In this document: positions 8,401 to 17,581 of the stretch, in pieces
Layout of the letters: each line of letters opens with the position of its first letter
Numbering within the stretch: position 1 is the first letter of the stretch
Source: a virus
Strand: one strand, 5' to 3'
DNA length: 40,427 nucleotides
IMG/VR virus record: IMGVR_UViG_3300044961_001092
Coordinates: 1 to 40,427 of that record
The notes under the pieces: generated by a model
Database searches by the model: none
What the model was told of the DNA's origin: nothing
What the model saw: only the letters and a program-made list of their open reading frames with translations
Made by a program: the position numbers and the translations under genes

Positions 8401-11400
8401 CAACAGCATCGGCCTGTGCCTTGCGGACGGCCGCTCGACGGGTCTCTTCCGACCGGCTTCGGATGTCGGCCCGAAGGTACGCCGTCCGGGCGGCGTCCTT
8501 GGTCTGCTTGATGAGCGACGGGATCTGGGCCTGAACGTTGGCCATTCCCTCTCGGACACCCTGGTTGTACGCCCGGAGCGTGGTGCGCTGGTCTCGGCGG
8601 AGTTGCCGGTTCAGCCTCCTGGGCTCGCCAGCGTTGGCCACCCCGGTTGACGCCTCCACATTCGCCCCGACCTCTTTCCCTTCGGGGGCGGAGCTCTTGC
8701 GGGCCTGCTCCTTGGCAATCGCCAGCTCCATGAGGTCTTGGTTCGGGCGCCCGTCGAGCCCCCTCGAGCGCGTGATGATCCTTCTGGCGACGGTGCGGAT
8801 GCGTCGGGCGTACTGCGCAAGCTCCGCGCCCCGAGTCTGCACCGCATCCTGAATGAACTTGGTGAGGGTTGGGCCCCTGGTGATTCCCCTGGCGAGCATC
8901 TTGGCGGCTACCTCGATGCCCATGTCGATGATGTCGTCGATCGGCGGACCGCTCATCAACCGAAACCCACGGGACAGACGACGCCGGCGGGCACCTTCGG
9001 CCACGCTTTCAAGCCAAGAGACCATCCTGCGTCGAAGACCCTCTCCCTTGCGCAGGACAACGCCGACAGCACCGTCATTCTTTTTCTTCCCTTCGAGGTC
9101 GGCGTCAATCTCGGCGAGCTCTCGCTCTGCTTTGGCGAGTTCCGGGGCCTTGTCCCATGTCCGCTTTACCTCCTCTTCGAGAGCCTTCTCTCGCTTTCGA
9201 GAAGACTCGACCTCCTCCCGAGACCGTTCAGCGTCTCGGCGCAGCGAATCCCCGATGTTCTGGAGAGCCCCCAATAGTCCGTTGCCGGTCGTCGCCGATC
9301 CGCTGTAGATGCTGTTCCCACCGGGAGTCTCTACCTCCAGCACCGTTTTCCGATACAACTGCTCCCCATCGGGCCTGGCCATGTGCTTGACGAGAAGCAC
9401 CAGCCCCATCAGTTCGGCCTTCGCTTCGGCGCGACCTGGTCTGTCTCCGACTTTCTCCTCCACTTTGGAGACCATGGCGTCGATCGCCTTGGCAACGTCC
9501 TTGCGTCCTTCGGCGTTGACCGACCCCGTTCTGAGTGACACGCCATCGGGATCCTTGAACTTGGCATCAGCGAGCTCGGCAAGATGCTTCAAGTTCGGGA
9601 TTTTGGAAGATTCCAAGTACTTGATTTCGCGGCGCGTGCTGCTCAGCTTTGAGACCTTGAGGCCCAGTTCGTTCTCAAACGCCGATTGCTCGCTCCGGAG
9701 CTGCTGGACGATGTTCTCCAACTCCAGCTTGCGCATGACACGGGGGTCTCCCGTGAGGGCGGCCTTGAACTCCGCCATTACCGCCGAGAGCTCGCCGGCA
9801 GCGTCGTCGAAGGACCGACCGACGCCCTTGCCGGAAAGAACCTGCGCGAGCATCTTGCCCTTGTCTTCAAGCTTCTGGTAGATGGCGGTGTCCATCGACC
9901 GCTCGGTACCGTAGTTCAGGATCTCGATTTCAAAGTTCGGATCCTTCTCCAGGAGCATGTTCCCTTGTCGGATGCCTCGTCCATTGCGCTGCTCCATCAT
10001 GGCGGGGGTGAGCATTCGCGGCGGGTCGAGGTGGTGCATGGCGACCAGACGCTCCTGCACGTTGACGCCCACCCCCATCTTCTCCGTCGACCCGATCAGG
10101 ACGCGAATGTCTCCCCGGTTGACGGAGGCGAAAAGCTGCTCCCGCTTTTTGTCGCTGTTGTACTCGTGGATGATGGCGATCTGGTCGCGCGGGATGCCGC
10201 GGGCGACCAGCTTGTCCCGGAGGTCCTTGTAGAGGTTGAACCCCTCGGCGGCGAAGGCTTCATCCTCGGCCGCGGACTGGGCGGACTCTTCCCCTTCGGA
10301 GCCCTCGTCTTGAATCTCTTCGTTGGATTCAGCCTCAACGTCTTCTTGCGAAATCTGCACCTCCTGCGAAGCCCCTCCCGCGAAGGACTGGAGAAGATCC
10401 GTGTTCATCGGCTTGAACCGGTCGGCGAACACGAGTTGCGTGCCGGCGACACCGTCCGTGCGCTTGTAGATCTCGGCAATCCGATCGGCGGCGACGTTGG
10501 CCTTTGATCCGGGCTCGTCCGGGAGGCTGGGGTCGATGAGCCTTGGGTCGAGCGCCGCGGCCATGCCCGCCTGCATCGTGAAGATGGGCACCCAACCGGC
10601 CTCTGCCCGCTCTTTGCCTGTGAGATTTTCAAACGTGTCGGCGACGTTTCCGAGCCACGAGTCGATCTGCTCACCGCCGTTGGTCTTCTTGACCTTGACC
10701 AGTTCGGGCTTGCCTCCCTTGATCGCTGGAACCTTGAGCCCCAGTTCTTTGTTGCCCATCTTCACGTCGAACCCGGCCCGGATCATGGCCACCAGCTCAG
10801 CACCGTTCGTGAAACGGTTGAACCGGGTAACCATCTTCCACTTGTTCGACCAGGTCACTTCGAGCTTGGTCTGGGTGGTCCCGAAGGTGTTGGCGAAGTC
10901 GTCGAACGTGTCGATGTTGTACTCGCGCAGCACATTCGGCGTGGCGAGCTTGAGCATGACATAGGCCTCGGCCATCGTGTTGGTGATGGGCGTGCCCGTG
11001 GCAAGGATGACATTTTTCCCACCGGTCTTGGTCTGGATCTGACTGGCTTTGAGCTCCAAACCGATCGACCGCTGAGACTGACCGGAAGGAATCCCTTTCA
11101 CACCCATCTTGCGGGTGACGAGGGCCATGCGCTTGTAGGCGTGCGCCTCGTCGATGAGCAGCGCATCCACACCCAACTCTTCAAAGAACACCGCGCGGTC
11201 CTTTCGCTTGGCCGCGGCGTCGAGCATTGTGACGAGTCGGGCTTCGAGGTTCTTCTTCGCTGCTTCGAGCTGCTTGACGGTGGGGTGCCGTCCTCCCGCC
11301 TGCGCCTTGGCCTCTCGGATAGCAGACTCAAGCTCGCTGATCCTCGCACCAATGAACGCCCGCATGGTCTCCGGCTTGTTGTCGAGAAGATCAAACTGAG

Positions 11401-14400
11401 GCTGGGTGACGATGACGGCGTCGTAATCTCCGAGAGCGATTTGCGCCATGAGGCGCTTGCGGTTCTTCGCGGCGAAGGTCTTCTCGTTGGCCACCAAGAT
11501 TCTGGCGTCGGGATAGGCCTGGCGGAACGATGCGGCGAACTGCCCAATGGTCGCCTTCTGCACCACGATCATGGGCTTCTTTGCCAGGCCAAGCCTCCGC
11601 ATCTCCATGGCGAGAACGATCTGAGAGAAGGTCTTGCCCGACCCCACCCCATGGGCCATGACCGCCGATCCTTCTTGGAGCACTCGCGCCACGATCGACA
11701 GCCTGTGCGGGAGTCGCCGCACGGTCTCCGTCAGGCCGGGGAGGACAAGATAAGAGCCGTCGTACTGGGCCGGAACGACCGAGTTGTTGACCTCGTTGTA
11801 GACCTGTTCCATTGCGTCCCGGGCGATCGTCTTGGTCTCCCGAAAGTCGATCTCATCTGCGGAAGTCCTGGCCCACGTCGAGAATGCCTTTTGCATCCGC
11901 TCCACCATGGCCTGGGCGGCAACGGTCGCGTCGCGGTCGACGAACGTGGTCCTTTGGGACCCAAACCCTTCTGATTTGCGAACCTCGGGCAGGGTGCCGT
12001 TGAGGGCGTGCGTGAGAAGTGCCGCACCGTCCATGTCTGCGGTGCCCCAGGTTTCCGTCGCGGCGACGGTGCCGCGCCCGCCCATCACCGCGTAACCGTT
12101 TGCGGCCTTGGCGTAGTAGACCGTGGTCGGCGCCTCGAACAGGAAAGACGCGAACGCGGACGTGACTTCGGTGGGGATCCACCTGGAAGACAGATTGAAA
12201 TCCACCTCGGCGATGGGAACGCGGGCGGGCTGCACAGCCTCGAGCGCGGCGACGTTCCGCTCGTATTCGGGGGCGTCGGCCGCAGCCTTGCGGGCCTGCT
12301 CCAGCTTCACCCGAACGTTGCCCGACAGATACCGCTCCCTGGGCTCCATGATCCCGGTGTCAGGACTCTCGAACGCTCTGCCGCTGTCCAGAATCTCCTG
12401 CTTGGCCCGCTCCGGGGTGATCCCGAGAAGCTGGGCGACGAGATCCACGTCGATGTTGTTGCGGTAACCAAGGCTAATCCCGATTGCGTCGGAGACGTTC
12501 TCGGCTTTCTTGGGCATCCGGCGTGGGCGGCGGATCCGCCTCGTGAAGATGTCGCCCTTGACGTACTCCTTTGTGGCGACCTCCACGTCCCCGCCCTTGC
12601 GCTTGCGCATGACCTTGACGGTTCGCTCCTGCTCCATCGACTGGAGGAGGGGGTAGTCGTCGTCGTCGCGCAGGAACGCAGCTCGCTCGTTGTGGGCCTG
12701 CTCTTTGGTCAGGGTGCCGTGCTTTTTGACGTAGGCGTCGTATGTCCGGTTGAGATCGGCGCGGAGCTTGTCGAGTTCGTCCTTGGAAACCCCATCGGTG
12801 TTTTCAGCGTCGAAAAGGGCCCGAGCCACGGTCCGAAGTCCGATCCAATCCTTGGCGATCTCGATCCGCTTCGCTCGCTCCTTGGCGTCGATCTTGCCGT
12901 CGTAGTCCCCTGATGTCTTTTTGATGGTGAGCCAGTCGGCGTCCTCGAATCCTTCACCCACGACTCGCTTGAACTCCCCGCCCCGGATGACGTATGAACC
13001 CTGCCGCTCGCCCTGCGCGAGAGGCGCGGTATCTTCGAGCTCAAGCGGAGTAGACCCCGAACCGGCGATGTTCTCGGGAAGCCGCTCGGTGGCCTTCTTG
13101 AGGTCGGCCTCAAGGTCTTGCCCACGGATGGAGGTGAGGGCATAGTCCCCGGCTCCGTACATCGTTCCGGCCAGAGAGTGCCGACCGAGAGCGTTCTCGG
13201 GGTGCGCGGCGAAGTACTCGTTTGCCTCGATGGGGACAGTCTCCCGGTCGTCGGCAAGTTTGACCCACCGCTCCCGCTCCTCTCGCAGGGCGGCCATGCG
13301 TTCTTGCCCCTTTTCAAAGGAGAGCTTGCCGGCTCTGTAGTCCTCCGTCACCTTGTCGATCTGGCGGTCGATCTTGTCCGTGAGGGTTTTGAGAGGCCAG
13401 CGCCCGACCTCGGTGGTGTTGATCCAGTCGGCCCCTTGGAATCCGCTGCCGTCCTTTTTCCGGAGGATGATGATGTCCGTGGTGACAGCGGTCCCGGCGT
13501 TCTCCTGGAAAGCGTCGTTGGGCAAACGGAAGGCGGCGACGAGGTCCGCCTTCTGGGAAAGCATCGCGCGAACCTTCGTCCCGCCTTTGTCCATCGTGCC
13601 GTCGCTGGTGATGAACATGACGAGCCCGCCAGGGCGAACTTTGTCGAGGGAGCGGGCGAAAAAGTAATCGTGGATGCGAAGGTCGCTGTAGTCCTTGCCT
13701 GCGATGATGTACGAGCCGAAAGGCACGTTGCTGATGGCCAAGTCAATCGAGTTGTTCGGGATCCGCGTGTCTTGGAACCCCTTCACTTCAATGCGGGCCT
13801 GTGGGTACAGCTTGCGCAGGATGCGGCCGGAAAGGCTGTCGAGCTCGACGCCGATGAGATTGCTCTCTTCGGCGACGGTCCCGGGCATCAAACCCAAGAA
13901 GTGCCCCACGCCGGCGGCAGGTTCCAGCACGTTGCCCCCCTTGAACCCCATGCGTTCGGCCATGTCCCACATGGCGGAGATGACCTGGGGTGCGGTGTAG
14001 TGGGCGTTCGTGGTGCTGGCGCGGGCGGACGCGAACTCCTCCTTGGTGAGAAGATTTTCCAGCGTCTGGTACTGCTTGGCGTACCGGGCGTTGTCGCGGT
14101 TGAAATACTCCCCTGCCCAACCCCACCCGGTGTAGCGGGCGAGGACGGCCTTCTCCTCGGGCGTGGGGTTGCGGTCCTCGGACTCCAGAGTCCGGAGGAG
14201 CTTGATGGCGTCGAGGTTGGCGGCGAACTTCCCGGTGTTGCTGGACGGCGCCATCTCGGAGCCGCGCTTGATCGTGTGGTTGCGGTCCTGAGGGGGCAGA
14301 TCCTCGGGGTTCAGTCGAGGCTTGCGCGGACTTCCGACGGGCTCACGCCCACCATCCGTGCCGCCCCCAGCAGCGTTGTCCGATGCTCCGGCGTCAGCTT

Positions 14401-17050
14401 CGACCACCGACGCCGTGCTCTGGCCAGGTTTCGCGCCTCTACCTCGGCGGCCTCCGCGGCCTCCACGCTGTCCGGGTCGAACGACTTCGGCTCCAGAATC
14501 CACCCCTCCCGCAGCTCCGTCGCCGTCGCCTCCGCCCCCTTGGCTAGCACCGCCGACGGACTTGTCGCGTTGGCCAGGAAGCTCAGGATCGCGGGCATCG
14601 ACATTGGAGGACTCCTTCGCGGAGATCTTACCTCCGCCGTTCTCGGTGACATCGACGTTACCGGGCACGGACGGATTACGAACGAACTCGGCCCCCACGG
14701 CCTGCGTAGCATCAGGCGTGCCGGACTCCCGCACCATCCCGCTGCCCGATCCGCTGCCTCGTGGTCCCATGTGGGACTCAGAGGGTGCGTTCAAGGTGTC
14801 GGCCGTGCTGGACGGCTTGGACTCGGTCTGGGTGCTTTCCGGCGACGGCCGGTCGCTCTTTTCCGGCGGACGACCCCGCAGGCTGGAGGACGACTCGGTC
14901 TCGCCCGAGGAGTTCGCGGCCGAGGCGGCGCGGCGGCGAGCGGCGTCCAAGGCCGCTCGGTAGCCCGCCTTCGATTCATCTTCGAGAGCCGTCTTCTTTG
15001 CCATCTCCTCGTTGGTGATGGTGCCGCGCTTCATCTTCTCGTCGAGGGGAGACCACTCCTCGTAGATCTTGTGGCCACGACCAGCCTTGTACGCGAGCAC
15101 CTCGGGGATGTTGACCTGGATTTCGGCAATGGTGCCCGAGGGCAGGCGGACGTTGGCGAGGATGTCCGAGTACCCCAGTTCCGTCGGCGTCGTGAAGCGG
15201 TCCTTTACCCGGGCAACGTCGAGATGTTCGGGCAGCGAGGAGAGGACCTTCGCGGCCTCCTCCGGGGTGTCGACCTCGATGGTCCCGCGGACCACGTCTT
15301 TGAGTTCGCGGAAGTCACCTTTGTAGTCCTTGCGGACCTTCCCCACGATGCGGCCCGGGGTCTTGATCGGACCCGAGATCCACTTCCCGCCGACAGCCTC
15401 GGCGATCTTCCGACCTGCCACCTGGAAAGGCGGGGCATCGTTCACCGCCGACCGATACACCTCGCGCAGCCCCGTGACCTCATCCGGTTTGATGTCTGCC
15501 GGCGAGTCGTCCGGCTTCACTTTCGCGTCCTCGTTCGCCTTTGAGGCTTGGGCGTAGGCCGCGTGGTGGGAATCATCACCCTGGTTGTTCGCTTCGGGAG
15601 AGGGTCGTTTCACCTCCGCCGACACGTTCACAGGAGCCTCATTTTCGATCGCACCCTTCGGCACCGTCGCCGTGCTGCCTGTGTCGGCGTTCCTCCTGCG
15701 ACGGATGGCCTGCATGAATCCGCCCGGATCCTGCTGAGCAAAGGCCTGTCGCGCTCGCCTGGTCTGCTCGTCCACGTTGGGGTCGTTGAGCACCAGAAGA
15801 GCCTGGTCGAACACTGAACCGGAGGCATCTTCCTGTGAGCGAGCGTTCGGTTCGTTCGTGCTGGGAATGCTCGTCCTGGACCGTCGGAACTGCTCGTGGG
15901 CGGCCTGTGTCGCATCCTGCACCATCCGCGCGGTCTCGTAAGCGATTCGGATGTCCGCGGACTTCCGGGCTTCCCGCTTGTCCACAAACCGCTGCGCGAG
16001 CTGCGGCGCTGCGAGCGTGACATCGGTTCCCGCGCCGAGAATGCCGCCGACGAGACCGGCCTGCGTCACACGGCCGACAAACCCCTCCCATGCGCTGGGA
16101 TCGTCTTCGGCCCAGCGCTGGAGGGCCATGGAAACTATTTCCTCGGACGCTTCTTGGGTGCCTTCCTTGACAAACGCCTTGGCGGCCTCGCCAAGCAGCC
16201 CCCTTGCCCCCGCCGACGCGGCCTCCCCCATGTACTTCTGGAAGACGCTGGGAGCCAGTCGTTTGAGGTACTGACCCAGAGGGATAACGCTTGAGGCCGT
16301 CGTGAAGGCGCCCATGCCAAGCCCTTCAAGACGCGCCGTCGCGTCGGATGCACCACGCTGCTTTGCATCTAGGAATTGAGAGGAACCGGATTGAATGCCC
16401 GCGGTCAACATGGCGGCCGCCATGGGGACGGTTCCGGCCCCCCCGGTCAACGCGGCGACAGTAATTGGGGGCGCCATGCTCGGAGCTGCGCGGGCAACGG
16501 TCCCGAGCATGGTTTCTGGCGGGCCGTAGCCCTCCGCCTGAGAACCCTTCGAGAGAGCGTCTTTCCGGGCGAGCTCCGAAATGTACGGGATTCCTGCGTA
16601 TTCAACAGCACCCGAGATCTGCCGACTCACGTCAAACGACCCGGCCTGGAGCTGGTCGAGCACGTCCCGAACCACGCCCTTCGGAGCCGGCGCCGGCGGC
16701 GTGAGCATCGCCCGCAGCGTCGCGGTGCTCATCGCGTCGTAGTTGGGCATGGGAGCGCCGAGCGAAACGTCGGACGGGTTTACCCTCGAGCGCAGACGCT
16801 TGAGATACACCGATCTGGCCTCGTCGCTCTCGGGGCTGGAACTGATGATGTAGTCTTCGAGGGCCTCCACGCCAGCAACCGGCGATTGTGGCGAGGTCGG
16901 AGCCTGCGTTGGATCCCCAGAGCCAGCCCCCATAGACGCCCGCACGGCCGCGATCCTGCTGGCAAGATTGTTCTGTGCCTGGTTCGCTGTTCCCGCACGG
17001 ATGCGCTGGATTCGCTGCTGAATCGTTTCGGAGTTCGAGACCGTGGACAT
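5399..17050 (-). CDS. Giant polyvalent virion protein: RelA/SpoT-like domain, DarB-like methyltransferase-helicase
   Basis: One uninterrupted 3883-codon frame with a strong GGAGGT site 9 bases before ATG 17050. N-terminal hydrophobic, virion-like segments cover about 178-345. A RelA/SpoT-like domain spans about 540-665, with Asp585 (LKDVVRG), Tyr627 (ELGYSDI) and Glu643 (IAEIQV). A low-complexity Ser/Gly linker covers about 710-940. An N6-adenine methyltransferase of DarB type follows, with motif I at 1041-1053 (VLEPAAGVGHF) and SNVPFG with Asn1108. A helicase has Walker A HGVGSGKT at 1800-1807, DEAH at 1967-1970, ATGTPITNT near 2019, and motif VI QRNGRGIRQ from Gln2354. Coiled coils follow, then a C-terminal virion-type region with hydrophobic stretches near 3430-3470 and 3640. 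DarB of phage P1 is a virion protein ejected to protect DNA from restriction, and polyvalent proteins of this design are known in phages. Position after core and nozzle genes suggests a gp16-like ejected role. Confidence 0.93.
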   Translation of the reverse strand: MSTVSNSETIQQRIQRIRAGTANQAQNNLASRIAAVRASMGAGSGDPTQAPTSPQSPVAGVEALEDYIISSSPESDEARSVYLKRLRSRVNPSDVSLGAPMPNYDAMSTATLRAMLTPPAPAPKGVVRDVLDQLQAGSFDVSRQISGAVEYAGIPYISELARKDALSKGSQAEGYGPPETMLGTVARAAPSMAPPITVAALTGGAGTVPMAAAMLTAGIQSGSSQFLDAKQRGASDATARLEGLGMGAFTTASSVIPLGQYLKRLAPSVFQKYMGEAASAGARGLLGEAAKAFVKEGTQEASEEIVSMALQRWAEDDPSAWEGFVGRVTQAGLVGGILGAGTDVTLAAPQLAQRFVDKREARKSADIRIAYETARMVQDATQAAHEQFRRSRTSIPSTNEPNARSQEDASGSVFDQALLVLNDPNVDEQTRRARQAFAQQDPGGFMQAIRRRRNADTGSTATVPKGAIENEAPVNVSAEVKRPSPEANNQGDDSHHAAYAQASKANEDAKVKPDDSPADIKPDEVTGLREVYRSAVNDAPPFQVAGRKIAEAVGGKWISGPIKTPGRIVGKVRKDYKGDFRELKDVVRGTIEVDTPEEAAKVLSSLPEHLDVARVKDRFTTPTELGYSDILANVRLPSGTIAEIQVNIPEVLAYKAGRGHKIYEEWSPLDEKMKRGTITNEEMAKKTALEDESKAGYRAALDAARRRAASAANSSGETESSSSLRGRPPEKSDRPSPESTQTESKPSSTADTLNAPSESHMGPRGSGSGSGMVRESGTPDATQAVGAEFVRNPSVPGNVDVTENGGGKISAKESSNVDARDPELPGQRDKSVGGASQGGGGDGDGAAGGVDSGAEVVRPGQRGGRGGRRGRGAKPGQSTASVVEADAGASDNAAGGGTDGGREPVGSPRKPRLNPEDLPPQDRNHTIKRGSEMAPSSNTGKFAANLDAIKLLRTLESEDRNPTPEEKAVLARYTGWGWAGEYFNRDNARYAKQYQTLENLLTKEEFASARASTTNAHYTAPQVISAMWDMAERMGFKGGNVLEPAAGVGHFLGLMPGTVAEESNLIGVELDSLSGRILRKLYPQARIEVKGFQDTRIPNNSIDLAISNVPFGSYIIAGKDYSDLRIHDYFFARSLDKVRPGGLVMFITSDGTMDKGGTKVRAMLSQKADLVAAFRLPNDAFQENAGTAVTTDIIILRKKDGSGFQGADWINTTEVGRWPLKTLTDKIDRQIDKVTEDYRAGKLSFEKGQERMAALREERERWVKLADDRETVPIEANEYFAAHPENALGRHSLAGTMYGAGDYALTSIRGQDLEADLKKATERLPENIAGSGSTPLELEDTAPLAQGERQGSYVIRGGEFKRVVGEGFEDADWLTIKKTSGDYDGKIDAKERAKRIEIAKDWIGLRTVARALFDAENTDGVSKDELDKLRADLNRTYDAYVKKHGTLTKEQAHNERAAFLRDDDDYPLLQSMEQERTVKVMRKRKGGDVEVATKEYVKGDIFTRRIRRPRRMPKKAENVSDAIGISLGYRNNIDVDLVAQLLGITPERAKQEILDSGRAFESPDTGIMEPRERYLSGNVRVKLEQARKAAADAPEYERNVAALEAVQPARVPIAEVDFNLSSRWIPTEVTSAFASFLFEAPTTVYYAKAANGYAVMGGRGTVAATETWGTADMDGAALLTHALNGTLPEVRKSEGFGSQRTTFVDRDATVAAQAMVERMQKAFSTWARTSADEIDFRETKTIARDAMEQVYNEVNNSVVPAQYDGSYLVLPGLTETVRRLPHRLSIVARVLQEGSAVMAHGVGSGKTFSQIVLAMEMRRLGLAKKPMIVVQKATIGQFAASFRQAYPDARILVANEKTFAAKNRKRLMAQIALGDYDAVIVTQPQFDLLDNKPETMRAFIGARISELESAIREAKAQAGGRHPTVKQLEAAKKNLEARLVTMLDAAAKRKDRAVFFEELGVDALLIDEAHAYKRMALVTRKMGVKGIPSGQSQRSIGLELKASQIQTKTGGKNVILATGTPITNTMAEAYVMLKLATPNVLREYNIDTFDDFANTFGTTQTKLEVTWSNKWKMVTRFNRFTNGAELVAMIRAGFDVKMGNKELGLKVPAIKGGKPELVKVKKTNGGEQIDSWLGNVADTFENLTGKERAEAGWVPIFTMQAGMAAALDPRLIDPSLPDEPGSKANVAADRIAEIYKRTDGVAGTQLVFADRFKPMNTDLLQSFAGGASQEVQISQEDVEAESNEEIQDEGSEGEESAQSAAEDEAFAAEGFNLYKDLRDKLVARGIPRDQIAIIHEYNSDKKREQLFASVNRGDIRVLIGSTEKMGVGVNVQERLVAMHHLDPPRMLTPAMMEQRNGRGIRQGNMLLEKDPNFEIEILNYGTERSMDTAIYQKLEDKGKMLAQVLSGKGVGRSFDDAAGELSAVMAEFKAALTGDPRVMRKLELENIVQQLRSEQSAFENELGLKVSKLSSTRREIKYLESSKIPNLKHLAELADAKFKDPDGVSLRTGSVNAEGRKDVAKAIDAMVSKVEEKVGDRPGRAEAKAELMGLVLLVKHMARPDGEQLYRKTVLEVETPGGNSIYSGSATTGNGLLGALQNIGDSLRRDAERSREEVESSRKREKALEEEVKRTWDKAPELAKAERELAEIDADLEGKKKNDGAVGVVLRKGEGLRRRMVSWLESVAEGARRRRLSRGFRLMSGPPIDDIIDMGIEVAAKMLARGITRGPTLTKFIQDAVQTRGAELAQYARRIRTVARRIITRSRGLDGRPNQDLMELAIAKEQARKSSAPEGKEVGANVEASTGVANAGEPRRLNRQLRRDQRTTLRAYNQGVREGMANVQAQIPSLIKQTKDAARTAYLRADIRSRSEETRRAAVRKAQADAVERLRDNLHDILRANLPPQIRGKFIRQVRTVKTLGQYMRAVQAMQRELGSLLRRQAVSRLTRTVGSFVKPKTGPTLAQQINKSLGVTKPTKPFAAKVTLGKLRPEHRAVVEPVVKSIREAKVMPDLGPLADFIADQVSQGRSNAFTDADLGALRMVGPRDLSDPNLRPEAIRLADQALRHVAWLSATYEKARVMGKMMDLRDLAASTAAQVSARHSKDLGRDKGQPPGITSKGTLRQFFGDRRRDTARMMSAAGGRDGVLYRTVYEAVAEGEDRALKLRYEGIDAMRAVLVRHKITERALSDMATTTSEVDLPDAGRIDITPSERMHLLGLWSDPQNRPEILKGGLILDRFKGQTNRVFKLTAADFDALEQSATAFEMDMLRAFKSFANGRLAQEGNQASREMDGIDLFTNPEHFSRSRDRSQRQQNARGQTSIMQRWLEDMGILKARSTSSDPIVVKDFFRFADQHIDRVSRYAHMASPIRTALMLMGHPQLRPILDARLGTQWTAEVEQRLAAVSGVDSNLRNVENRTLRKFVGNYAVATLWGRLTTVVLQKLGLLMAAADAGTWSEAAGILAKFPRLNVLNRTLFAEMTRHSGYLRDRYGEGSARLVDPTQYTGALGSRPSNALVGWYRKYKQVGMKPLEYFDQDVAIGVYAAAKSRIKQTFPHMTELQVQETAAREAALTIRRTANATSEIDHTGQGLLGHQNAFAAMWTLFASAAMKMGNQVEEAALEFYHNPSRANAARLSRAALGLMASAVLAAIIRELWRRFTRGFQDEKQPKTLDQLGVAALADVVDAFALGGSDVVKILSATLRGKPVDFNKPTSFVGLTTDIVEPVRALMARKDETTAGSTPDRAELMPKVERAVLAAMKIAGVPGEPVYTAGKGAVRLFGQPKGEPWSVYAAISRRSKDDAVERVYDYLERNKDNPRVATNLIEGVQKRVRGGRSEKEYALYLRGLSPADRDKERDRYREEWSLFGEAVREARSKQAENRVRPATVPGR

Positions 17051-17056
17051 CTGGTG

Positions 17057-17545
17057 TTACCTCCAGGCAACGATGCGGGCGGGAATGGCATTGGAGGCAT
17101 TGCGGTTGCGGCCTTCGATTCTGGTCAAGAAGTACTCGGCGTCCGAAGCGTCTCGCACGCTCGCAGGCAGGATGATGGGCATGGTGTTATCCCGCTGCTG
17201 GAAGGCAACATCGGTGAGCACCGCCCCGGCGGCGTTGGTGTAGAGGGCCCTGACGCCCAGAGGGAGGCCGGAGCTCGGGTACGCCCCGGGATCAACAAGC
17301 ACAGCAAACACGGTTGCCGCGGCCGAGGCGCCCGAGACGCCGTGCTGCGTTGTGCCGTCGGTCTTGGTGGCCTGCCACAGAACCGTGCTGGTTGTGGGTG
17401 TGTTGGCGGCGACGACGATGGTCTGGTCGAATGCCTTGACCCCGCTCGCGAGCGTGATGTCCCACGACCCTTCGATGTCGGGGTCCGATCCACCACCGCC
17501 GATGCCTGGCGCGAAAGCCGAAAAGCCGATTTTGAGCGTGGCCAT
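17057..17545 (-). CDS. Unknown small structural protein
   Basis: A 162-residue protein starting at ATG 17545 with only a weak upstream GGG for ribosome binding. It is Ala, Thr and Gly rich, with alternating hydrophobic strands such as IVVAANTPTTSTVLW and ALYTNAAGAVLTDVAFQQ, and no transmembrane or catalytic motif. The style resembles small beta-sandwich head or tail proteins. It ends six bases before the start of the giant protein gene and follows the two core-like genes, so it is probably made together with ejected or tail components. I cannot name the family. In style it resembles the protein at 1131-1718, but I see no clear alignment between them. Confidence 0.75.
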   Translation of the reverse strand: MATLKIGFSAFAPGIGGGGSDPDIEGSWDITLASGVKAFDQTIVVAANTPTTSTVLWQATKTDGTTQHGVSGASAAATVFAVLVDPGAYPSSGLPLGVRALYTNAAGAVLTDVAFQQRDNTMPIILPASVRDASDAEYFLTRIEGRNRNASNAIPARIVAWR

Positions 17546-17581
17546 AACCGTACCCGATCAGAGCGGGACGGGCGGCACGGT

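Noticed and set aside
13118-15544. Long plus-strand ORF of 808 codons opposite the giant gene
   Set aside because: It mirrors the high-GC giant frame, has no ribosome-binding site, and its composition (Arg/Gly/Val/Leu) is that of a shadow frame; the minus strand carries clear methyltransferase motifs here.
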